From Verrucomicrobiales bacterium (GTDB taxonomy: Bacteria; Verrucomicrobiota; Verrucomicrobiia; Verrucomicrobiales; DEV007), in NCBI GenBank assembly GCA_002726915.1, contig PBSY01000026.1:1-43238 (forward strand): a DNA stretch of 43,238 nucleotides, written 5' to 3'. Shown piece by piece: positions 34,601-40,764 of the stretch (positions are counted from its first letter, which is position 1; each line of letters starts with the position of its first letter). Under the pieces are notes generated by a model that was not told the DNA's origin, did not search any database, and saw only the letters and a list, made by a program, of their open reading frames with translations. Made by a program: the position numbers and the translations under genes.

Positions 34601-35544
34601 TTGGTGATCTTCCGTCAGAGGTGGAACTCGATCGCCATACAAAGGGATTTCCTCGCCTGTTTGACGACGGATCGGGGGCCGTGGCGATGAAGCTTTGGCC
34701 CAGTGCTGTCTGTGCGGGTTTTCAGCATCGGCTGGGAGCAGCGAAGTTGTTTCGTTTAGAAAAAGAAACACCGGTGAATGGATTGGAGAGCGTCATTTTT
34801 GGTGGAAAGGAAGCGTCGCCGGTTCCTCAGCCGAGCCAGCCCAAACCTCAGGTGGCGCCATCAAGCGGATTTGGCTCGCTTGCTGCGGCATTTGGCGAAA
34901 CGAGTAAGGCGCCATCGCGAAAGACGGCTCCGAACCCTTCCCCTAAGTCCAAGAGTTCAGATCTCCAGTATCTCGCTTCAGGTGAAAGCTGGCTGCTCTC
35001 AAATATCGGTCCTGATCCGTCTCGCAATAAAGAGGATCTCTTGAGGCGGGCCCTTAATGATCTCATCGGTGAGCCGCTGGAAGTACACGAATGGAACGAA
35101 GCACAAAGGCGGACCGAAGCTCAACTCTTTGAGCGCTTGTCGAATCTCTGTGGAACGGTCAGAAGGATTCTCAGGGTCGTTGAAACGATCAACGGGTTAC
35201 TGGAGAATTCTGAACCTGGATATGAAGAGTCTTTGGCGGATGCTCGGGAACACTTCAACAGCCTTCTCGCTCCGGGGTGGCTGTTGACCGGAAGTTTGGT
35301 GGGAAAGTTGGTCCACTGGCAGGGTTTGGAACTGCGACTGACTCGAATGTTAGGATCCGCTCCAATCAAGGACCTCCAAAAACTTGAGCGATATCAAGAA
35401 AAGGCTGCCGTAATCTGGAAGGAGGAGGGCATCTGTGAATGCGGGCAATGTCCGGAAGCGGTGGCTCGCGAAAAATGGTTAGAGGAAGACTGGGCGTTAC
35501 GGCTCCACACGTTTGCTCCCGAAATAAAAGCGCGGCTGAAGTAG
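31699..35544 (+). CDS. hrpA: ATP-dependent RNA helicase HrpA (DEAH box)
   Basis: The protein is 1281 residues from the ATG at 31699; the frame also opens at a TTG at 31675. Walker A is GDTGSGKTT (40-48), the DEAH box IIDEAHERS (137-145), and motif III SATLD. The helicase C domain includes TNVAETSLTIPGI and QRRGRCGR. HA2, OB-fold and the C-terminal DUF3418 region follow, in the order and at the length of E. coli HrpA (about 1300). HrpA resolves stalled or collided ribosomes and processes mRNA. A linker of Pro/Ser/Lys near 1040-1090 is probably disordered. It is divergent from the VOC gene, and its end lies 8 bp from the convergent engB. Confidence 0.95.
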   Translation: MAVGAELSVKISFPDALPVSRRRDDIREALTKHQVVIVCGDTGSGKTTQLPKIALEMGRGVNGKRIGCTQPRRIAATSVARRVAEELEVPLGKEVGYQIRFEDRTERNSTAVKFMTDGVLLAESRHDRDLRQYDTLIIDEAHERSLNIDFILGYLYRTLKRRKDLKIVISSATLDAGSFSKFFGDAPVIEVEGRTFPVEDEYQNPLHDRERLSEQVARAVEELGQRDRLGDTLVFLPGEREIRDAADLLEGRKYADTLVLPLFARQAGKEQQAVFQPMEMRRRLILATNVAETSLTIPGIRFVVDSGIARVSRHDSGSGIQRLQIEPISKASARQRRGRCGRISEGVCVRLYSEEDFNEREEFTDPEILRSNLTGVVLQMEHLGLGDPLEFPFVDPPQPKRVAQAYRVLDEIGAIQKHGSQFQLTKTGQSLARLPVDPRVGRILVAAKEENCLEEGLIVASALTVQDPKERPKEKQEAADSAHGQFKDKRSDFTSWLRWWFAIHEARKKSNNELRRFCQKNFLNFRRVQEWMNLHRELRDCLREMKWRLPAAKRVLADPEDTYSEALHRAVLAAIPSQIGIKNGQKPGYKGARNSEFYLFPGSGVFKTSPSWTMAFEIVETAKLYARNAAIFDPGWVEQVAPHLCRYRYSNPQWDPDQGAVYGQERVIAFGLPVVDKRPVHYGRIDRKVAREVFLLEALVNGNTRAPIPALARNRETIAAAERLEHKMRRHGGLVHPEAIVSFYEERLPEAICTQKDFAQWVAGENPGVIDFTLDDCLLPQVEPLRVEHYPDSILSVDGATELSLYYLHNPSEEADGMTLEVPLVELPHLPAWFGEWLVTGWLDEKVASLLRCLRKETRTLLPANREVLEGFVGSWEGYEPHCGLLEALVDFFRENYRVEITVEAFDLKRLPSYLQMRYAIVDDQEKVIAAGRDLSELQERLSGQLRDRFKKVSQGRFERDGIRAWNFGDLPSEVELDRHTKGFPRLFDDGSGAVAMKLWPSAVCAGFQHRLGAAKLFRLEKETPVNGLESVIFGGKEASPVPQPSQPKPQVAPSSGFGSLAAAFGETSKAPSRKTAPNPSPKSKSSDLQYLASGESWLLSNIGPDPSRNKEDLLRRALNDLIGEPLEVHEWNEAQRRTEAQLFERLSNLCGTVRRILRVVETINGLLENSEPGYEESLADAREHFNSLLAPGWLLTGSLVGKLVHWQGLELRLTRMLGSAPIKDLQKLERYQEKAAVIWKEEGICECGQCPEAVAREKWLEEDWALRLHTFAPEIKARLK

Positions 35545-35552
35545 CCGACAAC

Positions 35553-36143
35553 CTAATCTATCATTGTTCCGATAGCACGAAGGAGTTCAGGGCGTCCGTC
35601 ATTGTTCTTCGATGATGTGATGAAAGAGGGAGGCTCTCCATCGACATATTCGGTGAGCGCCTCGAGGAACAGGTCGCGGTTGGTCTTGATTCGGCCCGGT
35701 TTATTCTTGTCAGACTTGGTGAAGACAAGAGAGAAGGGGATTTCGCACTCGACCAGCCACGTCACAAAGTCGACATCGATCTTTTGGGGCTCGTGTCGGC
35801 AATCGATGAGCACGAAGACGTGTGTCAGATTATCGCGGTGTTCGAGGTAGTCAGCCACGAAATCATTGAACCGGTTTCTTTCCGCTTTGGGAGCCTTGGC
35901 GTAGCCATAGCCTGGCAGATCGACGAGGCACCAGCTCTCATTGACGACAAAAAAATTGATGAGCCGCGTGTGGCCGGGCTTCTGTGAAACCCGGGCGAGT
36001 GCCTTTTTGTTGCACAGCATATTAAGCAGTGACGACTTGCCCACATTGGAGCGTCCGATGAAAGCAAACTCCGGCATCTCGGTCTGAGGGCTGTCGCGGT
36101 AGTCAGCGGCGCTAGTGGCAAAGCGTGCGGAACTAATCTTCAT
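35553..36143 (-). CDS. engB: Ribosome biogenesis GTPase EngB (YihA/YsxC)
   Basis: A 196-residue GTPase acting in large-subunit assembly. G1 is GRSNVGKSS (about 30-38), G3 DLPGYGYAKA (about 74-83), G4 TKSDK near 142, with the family's HTRLINFF. The ATG at 36143 matches the usual MKI start; it overlaps the end of rsgA by 11 bp. Upstream in-frame starts at 36158 (ATG) or 36161 (TTG) would deepen the overlap. The overlap suggests coupled translation with rsgA, also a ribosome-assembly GTPase. Confidence 0.95.
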   Translation of the reverse strand: MKISSARFATSAADYRDSPQTEMPEFAFIGRSNVGKSSLLNMLCNKKALARVSQKPGHTRLINFFVVNESWCLVDLPGYGYAKAPKAERNRFNDFVADYLEHRDNLTHVFVLIDCRHEPQKIDVDFVTWLVECEIPFSLVFTKSDKNKPGRIKTNRDLFLEALTEYVDGEPPSFITSSKNNDGRPELLRAIGTMID

Positions 36144-37260
36144 GGGTAAAAAACTCATCAACTTTGGGCTTCAGTTCTCGCTCGTGGTCGATACGGTCAG
36201 CCAGATTGCGAGCTTTGATTCGGTGATCGCGTTTGTTGCGGCGTTCCACCGTCATCCTCCGTTTCTTGAGACGCTTCTTGAGGTGCTCGATTTCTTCTTC
36301 GAGCTTTAGGTAGCCCTCATAGCGGTCGCAGGAAAGTTCTCCGTTTTCAACCGCCGCACGGATGGCACAACCTTTGTCAGAGCCGTGTTTGCAGTCATGA
36401 AACTGGCATTGAGCAGCGAGCTTTTCGATGTCGGCGAAACGCTCGCGGAGTGTGGTTTCGTCCGTCCACATTTGAACTTCGCGAATCCCGGGGTTGTCGA
36501 TGAGGATGCCACCCTGATCAAGGACAATAAGCTCTCGTGCGGTGGTTGTATGGCGTCCCTTTCCGGTGACTTCGTTAACCTCGCCCTTGTCCTGCCATTC
36601 TTCTCCGAGCAGAGCGTTGATAAGCGACGACTTTCCGACCCCGCTCGATCCAACGAAGGTGATAGAGACTCCCGTTTTTAGATGGGATTCAATCGCAGAG
36701 ACATTTTGGCCATCTGCCGCACTGGTAATGAGGACTTCCGCCTCAGGAGCAATTTCACGAATGGCGGTAGCCGCTTTTTCGTTCTGCTCGGAGGGAAATA
36801 AATCCGACTTGTTGACCATGACAACCGCTTGTGCCCGACTCCTGCCGATCAGCGTGAAGTAGCGTTCCATTCGACGAATATTGAAATCCGTATCGGCATC
36901 GGTGACAACGCAGACGATATCGACATTAGATGCTATGACCTGTTCTTCGGAGCTTTTTCCAGGTGTTTTGCGTGAAAAGCAGGTTTGTCTGGAAAGTCGC
37001 GAACGGATGACGGTATCAAGATCGCCCGTGCCGATTTCAAGCGCGACCCAGTCGCCGACTGCGGGCAACTCTGCGTCGCATTCGGCTTCGTGATACACTT
37101 TGCCGCTCATGATCACCTCGTATTCCTCACCGCCTTCAAGCAGGGCACCGTAGGTGATCTTGTTGTCACGAATGAGGCGCGCCGGTTTCCACCCCTTTTT
37201 GGCAAAAGGGGCGAACTCCCGCTCAAAGGCGTCATTCCATCCTAACTCGGTGAGAGTCAT
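36133..37260 (-). CDS. rsgA: Small ribosomal subunit biogenesis GTPase RsgA (YjeQ)
   Basis: The protein has 375 residues from the ATG at 37260; a longer frame adds 12. It has an N-terminal OB-fold, then a circularly permuted GTPase domain in the order G4 (VNKSD), G5, G1 (GSSGVGKSS), G2 (HTTT), G3 (DNPG). This order is the family hallmark. A zinc site CQFHDCKHGSDKGC follows near residue 290. The C-terminal 70 residues are a highly charged helix with many Lys, Arg and Glu (EEEIEHLKKRLKKRR), longer than in E. coli and probably contacting 16S rRNA. It releases RbfA and checks the 30S decoding centre. It overlaps engB. Confidence 0.95.
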   Translation of the reverse strand: MTLTELGWNDAFEREFAPFAKKGWKPARLIRDNKITYGALLEGGEEYEVIMSGKVYHEAECDAELPAVGDWVALEIGTGDLDTVIRSRLSRQTCFSRKTPGKSSEEQVIASNVDIVCVVTDADTDFNIRRMERYFTLIGRSRAQAVVMVNKSDLFPSEQNEKAATAIREIAPEAEVLITSAADGQNVSAIESHLKTGVSITFVGSSGVGKSSLINALLGEEWQDKGEVNEVTGKGRHTTTARELIVLDQGGILIDNPGIREVQMWTDETTLRERFADIEKLAAQCQFHDCKHGSDKGCAIRAAVENGELSCDRYEGYLKLEEEIEHLKKRLKKRRMTVERRNKRDHRIKARNLADRIDHERELKPKVDEFFTHED

Positions 37261-37359
37261 CAGATGAAACTGTATCGGAGCCTGACGAACCTTCACCCGA
37301 AAAGTTAAAAGAATGAGTCGCCGATGCTAAGCGGAGTAGTACCAGGCACGGACGCAGGT

Positions 37360-37424
37360 ATGACAAACACAAGGGTGGAATGAGTCTAGACAAAGACTCC
37401 ACCCGTGGCATTTATGTCCCATGA
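37360..37424 (+). other. Two mini-ORFs stacked by ATGA overlaps ahead of a small gene
   Basis: ATG at 37360 reads MTNTRVE and stops at TGA 37381-37383. That stop overlaps ATG 37380 in the form ATGA. The second mini-ORF reads MSLDKDSTRGIYVP, stops at TGA 37422-37424, and overlaps ATG 37421 of the following 84-codon ORF in the same way. AAGGGTGG (37371-37378) is a weak ribosome site for the second. The arrangement would support translational coupling, but both frames are very short and may arise by chance. Confidence 0.3.
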
Positions 37425-37675
37425 CGGAATCGGAACAGAAGCAACAATTGTCAGAGATAGTCGCGAAGGCGTGGCCCAAGGAGAGATTGGAAAAATTGGG
37501 GCCGACGCAGAAGAAACTTCTGGCGGGGATGTTCGATACGGAGAAGAACGAACTGACGCTTCCCGTAGTAGCGGGGCTACTGGAGGAGGTCGAAGAATAC
37601 TTCCCAGAGGAAATGATACACTCGTCGAAACACTTAGAGCCGCTGATTCGAATCGGCTCAGAGTCCTTGGCATAA
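37421..37675 (+). CDS. Hypothetical acidic 84-residue protein
   Basis: A soluble, charged product with no hydrophobic helix. It begins MTESEQKQQLSEIVAKAWPK and has EKNELTLPVVAGLLEEVEEYFPEE in its centre, consistent with a small helical protein. No domain is recognised. It lies in a different frame from the N-terminal extension of the TspO ORF, and its amino-acid composition looks more like a real protein than that extension (which is Ser/Gly/Arg-rich). There is no Shine-Dalgarno, but its start is overlapped by the stop of a 14-codon ORF. It precedes tspO by 101-128 bp. Confidence 0.5.
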   Translation: MTESEQKQQLSEIVAKAWPKERLEKLGPTQKKLLAGMFDTEKNELTLPVVAGLLEEVEEYFPEEMIHSSKHLEPLIRIGSESLA

Positions 37676-37703
37676 GCGAGGAGCAGCGTCAAAAGGTTCT
37701 ACA

Positions 37704-37727
37704 GGCATCGGCATCGGCATCGGCATC
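37704..37727. repeat. GGCATC hexanucleotide repeat, four copies
   Basis: Four perfect tandem copies of GGCATC occur between the 84-residue ORF and tspO. In the frame that leads into tspO they read (Ala-Ser)n. They lie 47-50 bp before the first probable TspO start, within the presumed leader. Variation in copy number would keep the reading frame. Confidence 0.9.
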
Positions 37728-37776
37728 GGGCGTATCCTTCTCAGTCATCGAAAACGCCGAGGAACGTATCGCGGAT

Positions 37777-38277
37777 ATGTTCTCGCCATTTTTAGCTTTT
37801 AGCATGAAATTTTGGGTAAAGATTTTGATCTGCGTGCCGTTGATCGTCCTTCTGGGTGGTCTCGGAGCCGTGGTGACGACGCCGGCGATCAAGGGGTGGT
37901 ACTCGACTCTCGAGAAACCCCCAGGCGTACCTCCGAATGCAGTCTTTGGGCCCGTTTGGACCGCGCTCTATTCGATGATGGGCATTTCGCTGGCTCTTAT
38001 CTGGCACCGGGTAGAGCCGGGAGTCCAAAAGAAGTGGGCGTTGGGCTTATTCCTGGGTCAGCTGATTTTAAACCTAGCTTGGTCGCCTGTATTTTTCGGG
38101 CTCCATTGGATGGGAGTCGCTTTGATCATTATTTCGGCGCTGCTGCTCCTGCTGCCTTACGCTATCATCAAGATACGCAGCGCCGATAAGTTGGCGGGCC
38201 GCCTGCTGATTCCCTACGCCATCTGGGTTGGCTATGCCACTTACCTCAATGCGGGCTACTGGTGGCTAAATCGTTAG
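37777..38277 (+). CDS. tspO: TspO/MBR family membrane protein
   Basis: The protein is 166 residues from the ATG at 37777, or 157 from the ATG at 37804. The frame stays open back to 37405, but that extension is low-complexity and overlaps another ORF. Five hydrophobic helices are visible. Family marks are GWYSTLEKPPGVPPNAVFGPVWTAL, NLAWSPVFFGLHWMG and YLNAGYWWLN, including the tryptophans lining the ligand cavity. TspO binds porphyrins and other tetrapyrroles or sterol-like lipids in the membrane and affects stress responses. It ends about 290 bp before rlmI. Confidence 0.93.
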   Translation: MFSPFLAFSMKFWVKILICVPLIVLLGGLGAVVTTPAIKGWYSTLEKPPGVPPNAVFGPVWTALYSMMGISLALIWHRVEPGVQKKWALGLFLGQLILNLAWSPVFFGLHWMGVALIIISALLLLLPYAIIKIRSADKLAGRLLIPYAIWVGYATYLNAGYWWLNR

Positions 38278-38531
38278 GCCAGATCTAGGGCACCGCCCTC
38301 GCAGAGCGCCTCTGTTCCAAAGGTTTGGAGATGGTCCCCCATGGACTGAGGCAGGCCGTCATCCAGAGGCGTTTGAAGGCGATGCTTAACATTACCAAAT
38401 CAATTTCGCCGCGCGCTGAAAAGGTTCATGGTATGCGATTTGCCCGAATTGATGGCTATTTCGGATGTCAGCACAACAAAATGGTCATTTCGCGTTAGAT
38501 TTTTTATCGGTCGGGCACTCAGGGCGAGGCT

Positions 38532-38560
38532 TTGACGTGACTGACAAGTTGAGCGACAAT
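38532..38560 (+). promoter_or_regulatory. Possible sigma70 promoter giving a leaderless rlmI transcript
   Basis: TTGACG (38532-38537) and GACAAT (38555-38560) are separated by 17 bases. Transcription would begin close to the ATG at 38567, so the message would lack a leader. This supports that ATG over the upstream one at 38465. The -10 is only four of six to consensus, so the site is tentative. Confidence 0.35.
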
Positions 38561-38566
38561 CGCGCT

Positions 38567-39736
38567 ATGCCCGGTCTCGTTATCAAGCCCAGATCCCGTA
38601 TTTTTCATGGCCACGACTGGGTTTATGCCAGTGAGGTGCAGAAAGCCTTCGGCGACCCCCAACCGGGGGATGTGGTTTCGTTGAAAGATTTCAAAGATCG
38701 CCCGCTCGGGACTGCTATCTACAATCCATCTTCGCAGATTGTGGCTCGTCGCATCTCGAGGCGAAAGCAGGAACTCGATGCTTCCTTTTTTCAACGTCGT
38801 TTGGAGCGTGCACTGCAGTTGCGCGAAGGGATGGGATTCGAAGAACTCATTTACCGCCTTGTCTGGAGCGAAGCGGACGGAATGCCTGGAGTGGTGATTG
38901 ATCGATATGGGGATCACTTCGTTCTGCAAACCTTGACGCTGGCTATGGATCAGCGGAAAGCTCTTCTTGTAGAGGCATTGACAGCAGTCTTCGGCGAAAT
39001 CGTCGTTATCGAGCGCAACGATTCTGCGGTTCGGAAGGCTGAGGGGCTTGCGGTCGAGACCGGGGTTCTCTTGGGAACTTGGAGCGGCCCTTTCGAGATC
39101 GTGGTAAATGGAATCTGCCAGAAGATTGATCTATTGGAGGGTCAGAAGACTGGTATCTATCTGGACCAACTCGACAGCTATGCGGCAGTGGGCCAGTTGT
39201 CAAAAGACAGAACGGTATTGGATTGCTTTTGCAATCAGGGGGGCTTTGCACTTCATGCTGCCAAAGGAGGGGCTAAGTCTGTGGTCGCAGTCGATATCAG
39301 TGCAGGAGCCGTCGAAGCAACCCATGCCAACGCGGCAAGGAATGGACTGTCGGTCGAGGCTGTCGAAGCCAATGTTTTTGATTTCCTGAAAGAGGCCGAA
39401 ATGGCGGAGAAAAAATTCGATCTGATCGTTCTGGATCCGCCTTCATTCACAAAAAATCGAAAAGGAGTTACCGGGGCGATGAGGGGATACAAGGAAATCC
39501 ACCTCAGAGCGTTGAAATTGCTCAATCAGAAAGGCGTTCTATCCACTTATTGTTGCAGTCACCATGTAAGTGAAAAGGAATTTTTCGATGTGATTTGTGA
39601 CGCTTCGGTCGACGCAAAGCGAACCCTTCGAGTGATCAAGAGTCATACTCAGAGGAGGGATCATCCCGTCATTGCGACTTTGCCTGAAACCCGATACCTG
39701 AAAGGGTTTACTTTTGAAACGGTGGGTGGGTTTTAA
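38567..39736 (+). CDS. rlmI: Class I SAM-dependent rRNA methyltransferase, RlmI/RlmK-like
   Basis: The protein is 389 residues from the ATG at 38567, which gives the family N-terminus MPGLVIKPRSRIFHGHDWVY; the frame opens at 38465. A PUA domain spans about 1-75 for RNA binding, then a central EEHD-like region, and a Rossmann methyltransferase from about 190. Motif I is VLDCFCNQGGFALHA (about 223-237), with VVAVDIS as the acidic strand, and VLDPPSFTKN as the catalytic motif IV. A CCSHH motif is near 360. RlmI makes 5-methylcytosine in 23S rRNA; the exact base here is not determinable. It stands at the end of a run of ribosome-related genes. Confidence 0.88.
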   Translation: MPGLVIKPRSRIFHGHDWVYASEVQKAFGDPQPGDVVSLKDFKDRPLGTAIYNPSSQIVARRISRRKQELDASFFQRRLERALQLREGMGFEELIYRLVWSEADGMPGVVIDRYGDHFVLQTLTLAMDQRKALLVEALTAVFGEIVVIERNDSAVRKAEGLAVETGVLLGTWSGPFEIVVNGICQKIDLLEGQKTGIYLDQLDSYAAVGQLSKDRTVLDCFCNQGGFALHAAKGGAKSVVAVDISAGAVEATHANAARNGLSVEAVEANVFDFLKEAEMAEKKFDLIVLDPPSFTKNRKGVTGAMRGYKEIHLRALKLLNQKGVLSTYCCSHHVSEKEFFDVICDASVDAKRTLRVIKSHTQRRDHPVIATLPETRYLKGFTFETVGGF

Positions 39737-39763
39737 TCTTGGCTACTCGACACGCTTCGACGA

Positions 39764-39916
39764 TTGCTAATTTTCATTCTCTGCATCTTCGCCCCGGTCG
39801 CCGGTTTGGAATGCTTAATGCGTGCCAAAGAAGACGCCTTCGCCTCACTTGCTGATAAGTCTTTGCTGAGGAAGCGTTTTTTCCAGCGTGTGATTCGGAT
39901 TGCTAAGAAGCGATAA
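39764..39916 (+). CDS. Possible 50-residue membrane peptide
   Basis: This short frame begins at TTG and ends TAA 18 bp before the rhodanese gene. It has a hydrophobic N-terminus (LLIFILCIFAPVAGLE) like a signal or anchor and a basic tail (RKRFFQRVIRIAKKR). The frame continues without a stop from the rlmI stop codon. No ribosome site is seen. YidD-type or similar small basic membrane proteins have this layout, but no family motif is recognised. It is tentative. Confidence 0.3.
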   Translation: MLIFILCIFAPVAGLECLMRAKEDAFASLADKSLLRKRFFQRVIRIAKKR

Positions 39917-39934
39917 GATTGGCAGATTCTCATT

Positions 39935-40360
39935 ATGAGATACTGGGCTATCGTTATAGTTGCAATTTTCGGAGTCATTGGCTGTGAAAAGAAACAAGGA
40001 AATAATAGTTCTGTTGAGGTGGTGCCGGCGGCCGAGACTGAGGCGGTAATGGTAGAACCGAGGGAATTGGCTCACTTACTGAAGGAAAAACCCGAACTAG
40101 TGGTTATTGATATTCGAACGCCAGCAGAGTTTGCTGGGGGCCACATCAAAGGAGCGGTCAATATCGACTTCCAGAGAGAAGGTTTTGCTGAAGCGATTGC
40201 CACGCTTAATGCTGGTGTTCCCACGGTCTTTCATTGCCGCAGCGGTGGCCGTAGTGGGCAGGCTCAATCACTTTTCGAGTCATTGCCTTTTACTGAACTT
40301 TATCACTTTGCAGCAGGGAGTAACGGTTGGAGTGCGGCCGGGTATCCGATAAATCAATAG
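39935..40360 (+). CDS. Rhodanese-domain lipoprotein
   Basis: A 141-residue protein. Residues 1-16 are a lipoprotein signal with lipobox VIGC, placing C17 as the lipid-modified residue. Asp or Glu at +2 would retain it in the inner membrane; here the residue is Glu (CEKK), which leaves the outer membrane possible. Residues 41-138 form a single rhodanese domain with the marks VVIDIRTPAEFAGGHIKGA and the active-site loop HCRSGGRS containing C101. It therefore may transfer sulfur or act as a thiol reductase on the periplasmic face. There is no associated sulfur gene cluster. It is convergent with the DUF2288 gene, 21 bp apart. Confidence 0.9.
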   Translation: MRYWAIVIVAIFGVIGCEKKQGNNSSVEVVPAAETEAVMVEPRELAHLLKEKPELVVIDIRTPAEFAGGHIKGAVNIDFQREGFAEAIATLNAGVPTVFHCRSGGRSGQAQSLFESLPFTELYHFAAGSNGWSAAGYPINQ

Positions 40361-40381
40361 GACGGCTTGCGAACTAACGAA

Positions 40382-40750
40382 TCATTTGGATTGAATCGGC
40401 TGAATCAAAACAAACGGTGAGACGACAAGAGCTTTGAACTTTGTCTGGCTCTCTTCCCAATAAGAAGCGTGAGGTGCAGAGGGAGTGATGATATCGCCCG
40501 CTGAGCGCCAGAGCGAAACCTTATCGGTATCGTCATTGGAGAGGGCTTCGCCGACTTCGGTGATTGAAAGCGACAGATCTACGAAGATAAGTGCTTCGTT
40601 TTTGTAGTGTGGTTTGAGGTAGCTCCACTCAACGATCCCAGTGTATTTTTCAAGCTTCTCTAGAGATGTGGTTTGATCATCTCCCAAAACGCCATAGAGC
40701 ATCGGATCACTGTTCGATGGCGAATGAATATCGGGGGATGGCTCTGACAT
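40382..40750 (-). CDS. DUF2288 family protein
   Basis: A 122-residue soluble protein of unknown function. The middle (about 18-118) matches the DUF2288 pattern: W-x-x-L-x-P-H-Y near 42-49, ALIFVDLSLSITEVGEAL, then a DDxDKVxLWxxAG block, W-x-x-x-x-x-K-F-K-A, and a terminal VVSPFVLIQP. The N-terminal 16 residues are Ser/Pro-rich and probably disordered. It starts 14 bp after the stop of the large membrane protein gene on the same strand, so the two are probably cotranscribed. Confidence 0.8.
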   Translation of the reverse strand: MSEPSPDIHSPSNSDPMLYGVLGDDQTTSLEKLEKYTGIVEWSYLKPHYKNEALIFVDLSLSITEVGEALSNDDTDKVSLWRSAGDIITPSAPHASYWEESQTKFKALVVSPFVLIQPIQSK

Positions 40751-40764
40751 AATTCGAAGGATTA

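Noticed and set aside
37327-37692. Cysteine-rich minus-strand ORF (121 residues) opposite the 84-residue gene
   Set aside because: Its Ser/Cys/Phe-rich composition is what the antisense of an acidic, lysine-rich gene gives; no motif or ribosome site supports it.
37405-37776. 290-residue ORF that would extend TspO by about 124 residues
   Set aside because: The extension is Ser/Gly/Arg-rich, contains a hexanucleotide repeat, overlaps a more protein-like ORF in another frame, and TspO proteins are normally about 155-165 residues.
38290-38302. AGGGC-ACC-GCCCT as a terminator for tspO
   Set aside because: The stem is only five bases with no following T-tract.
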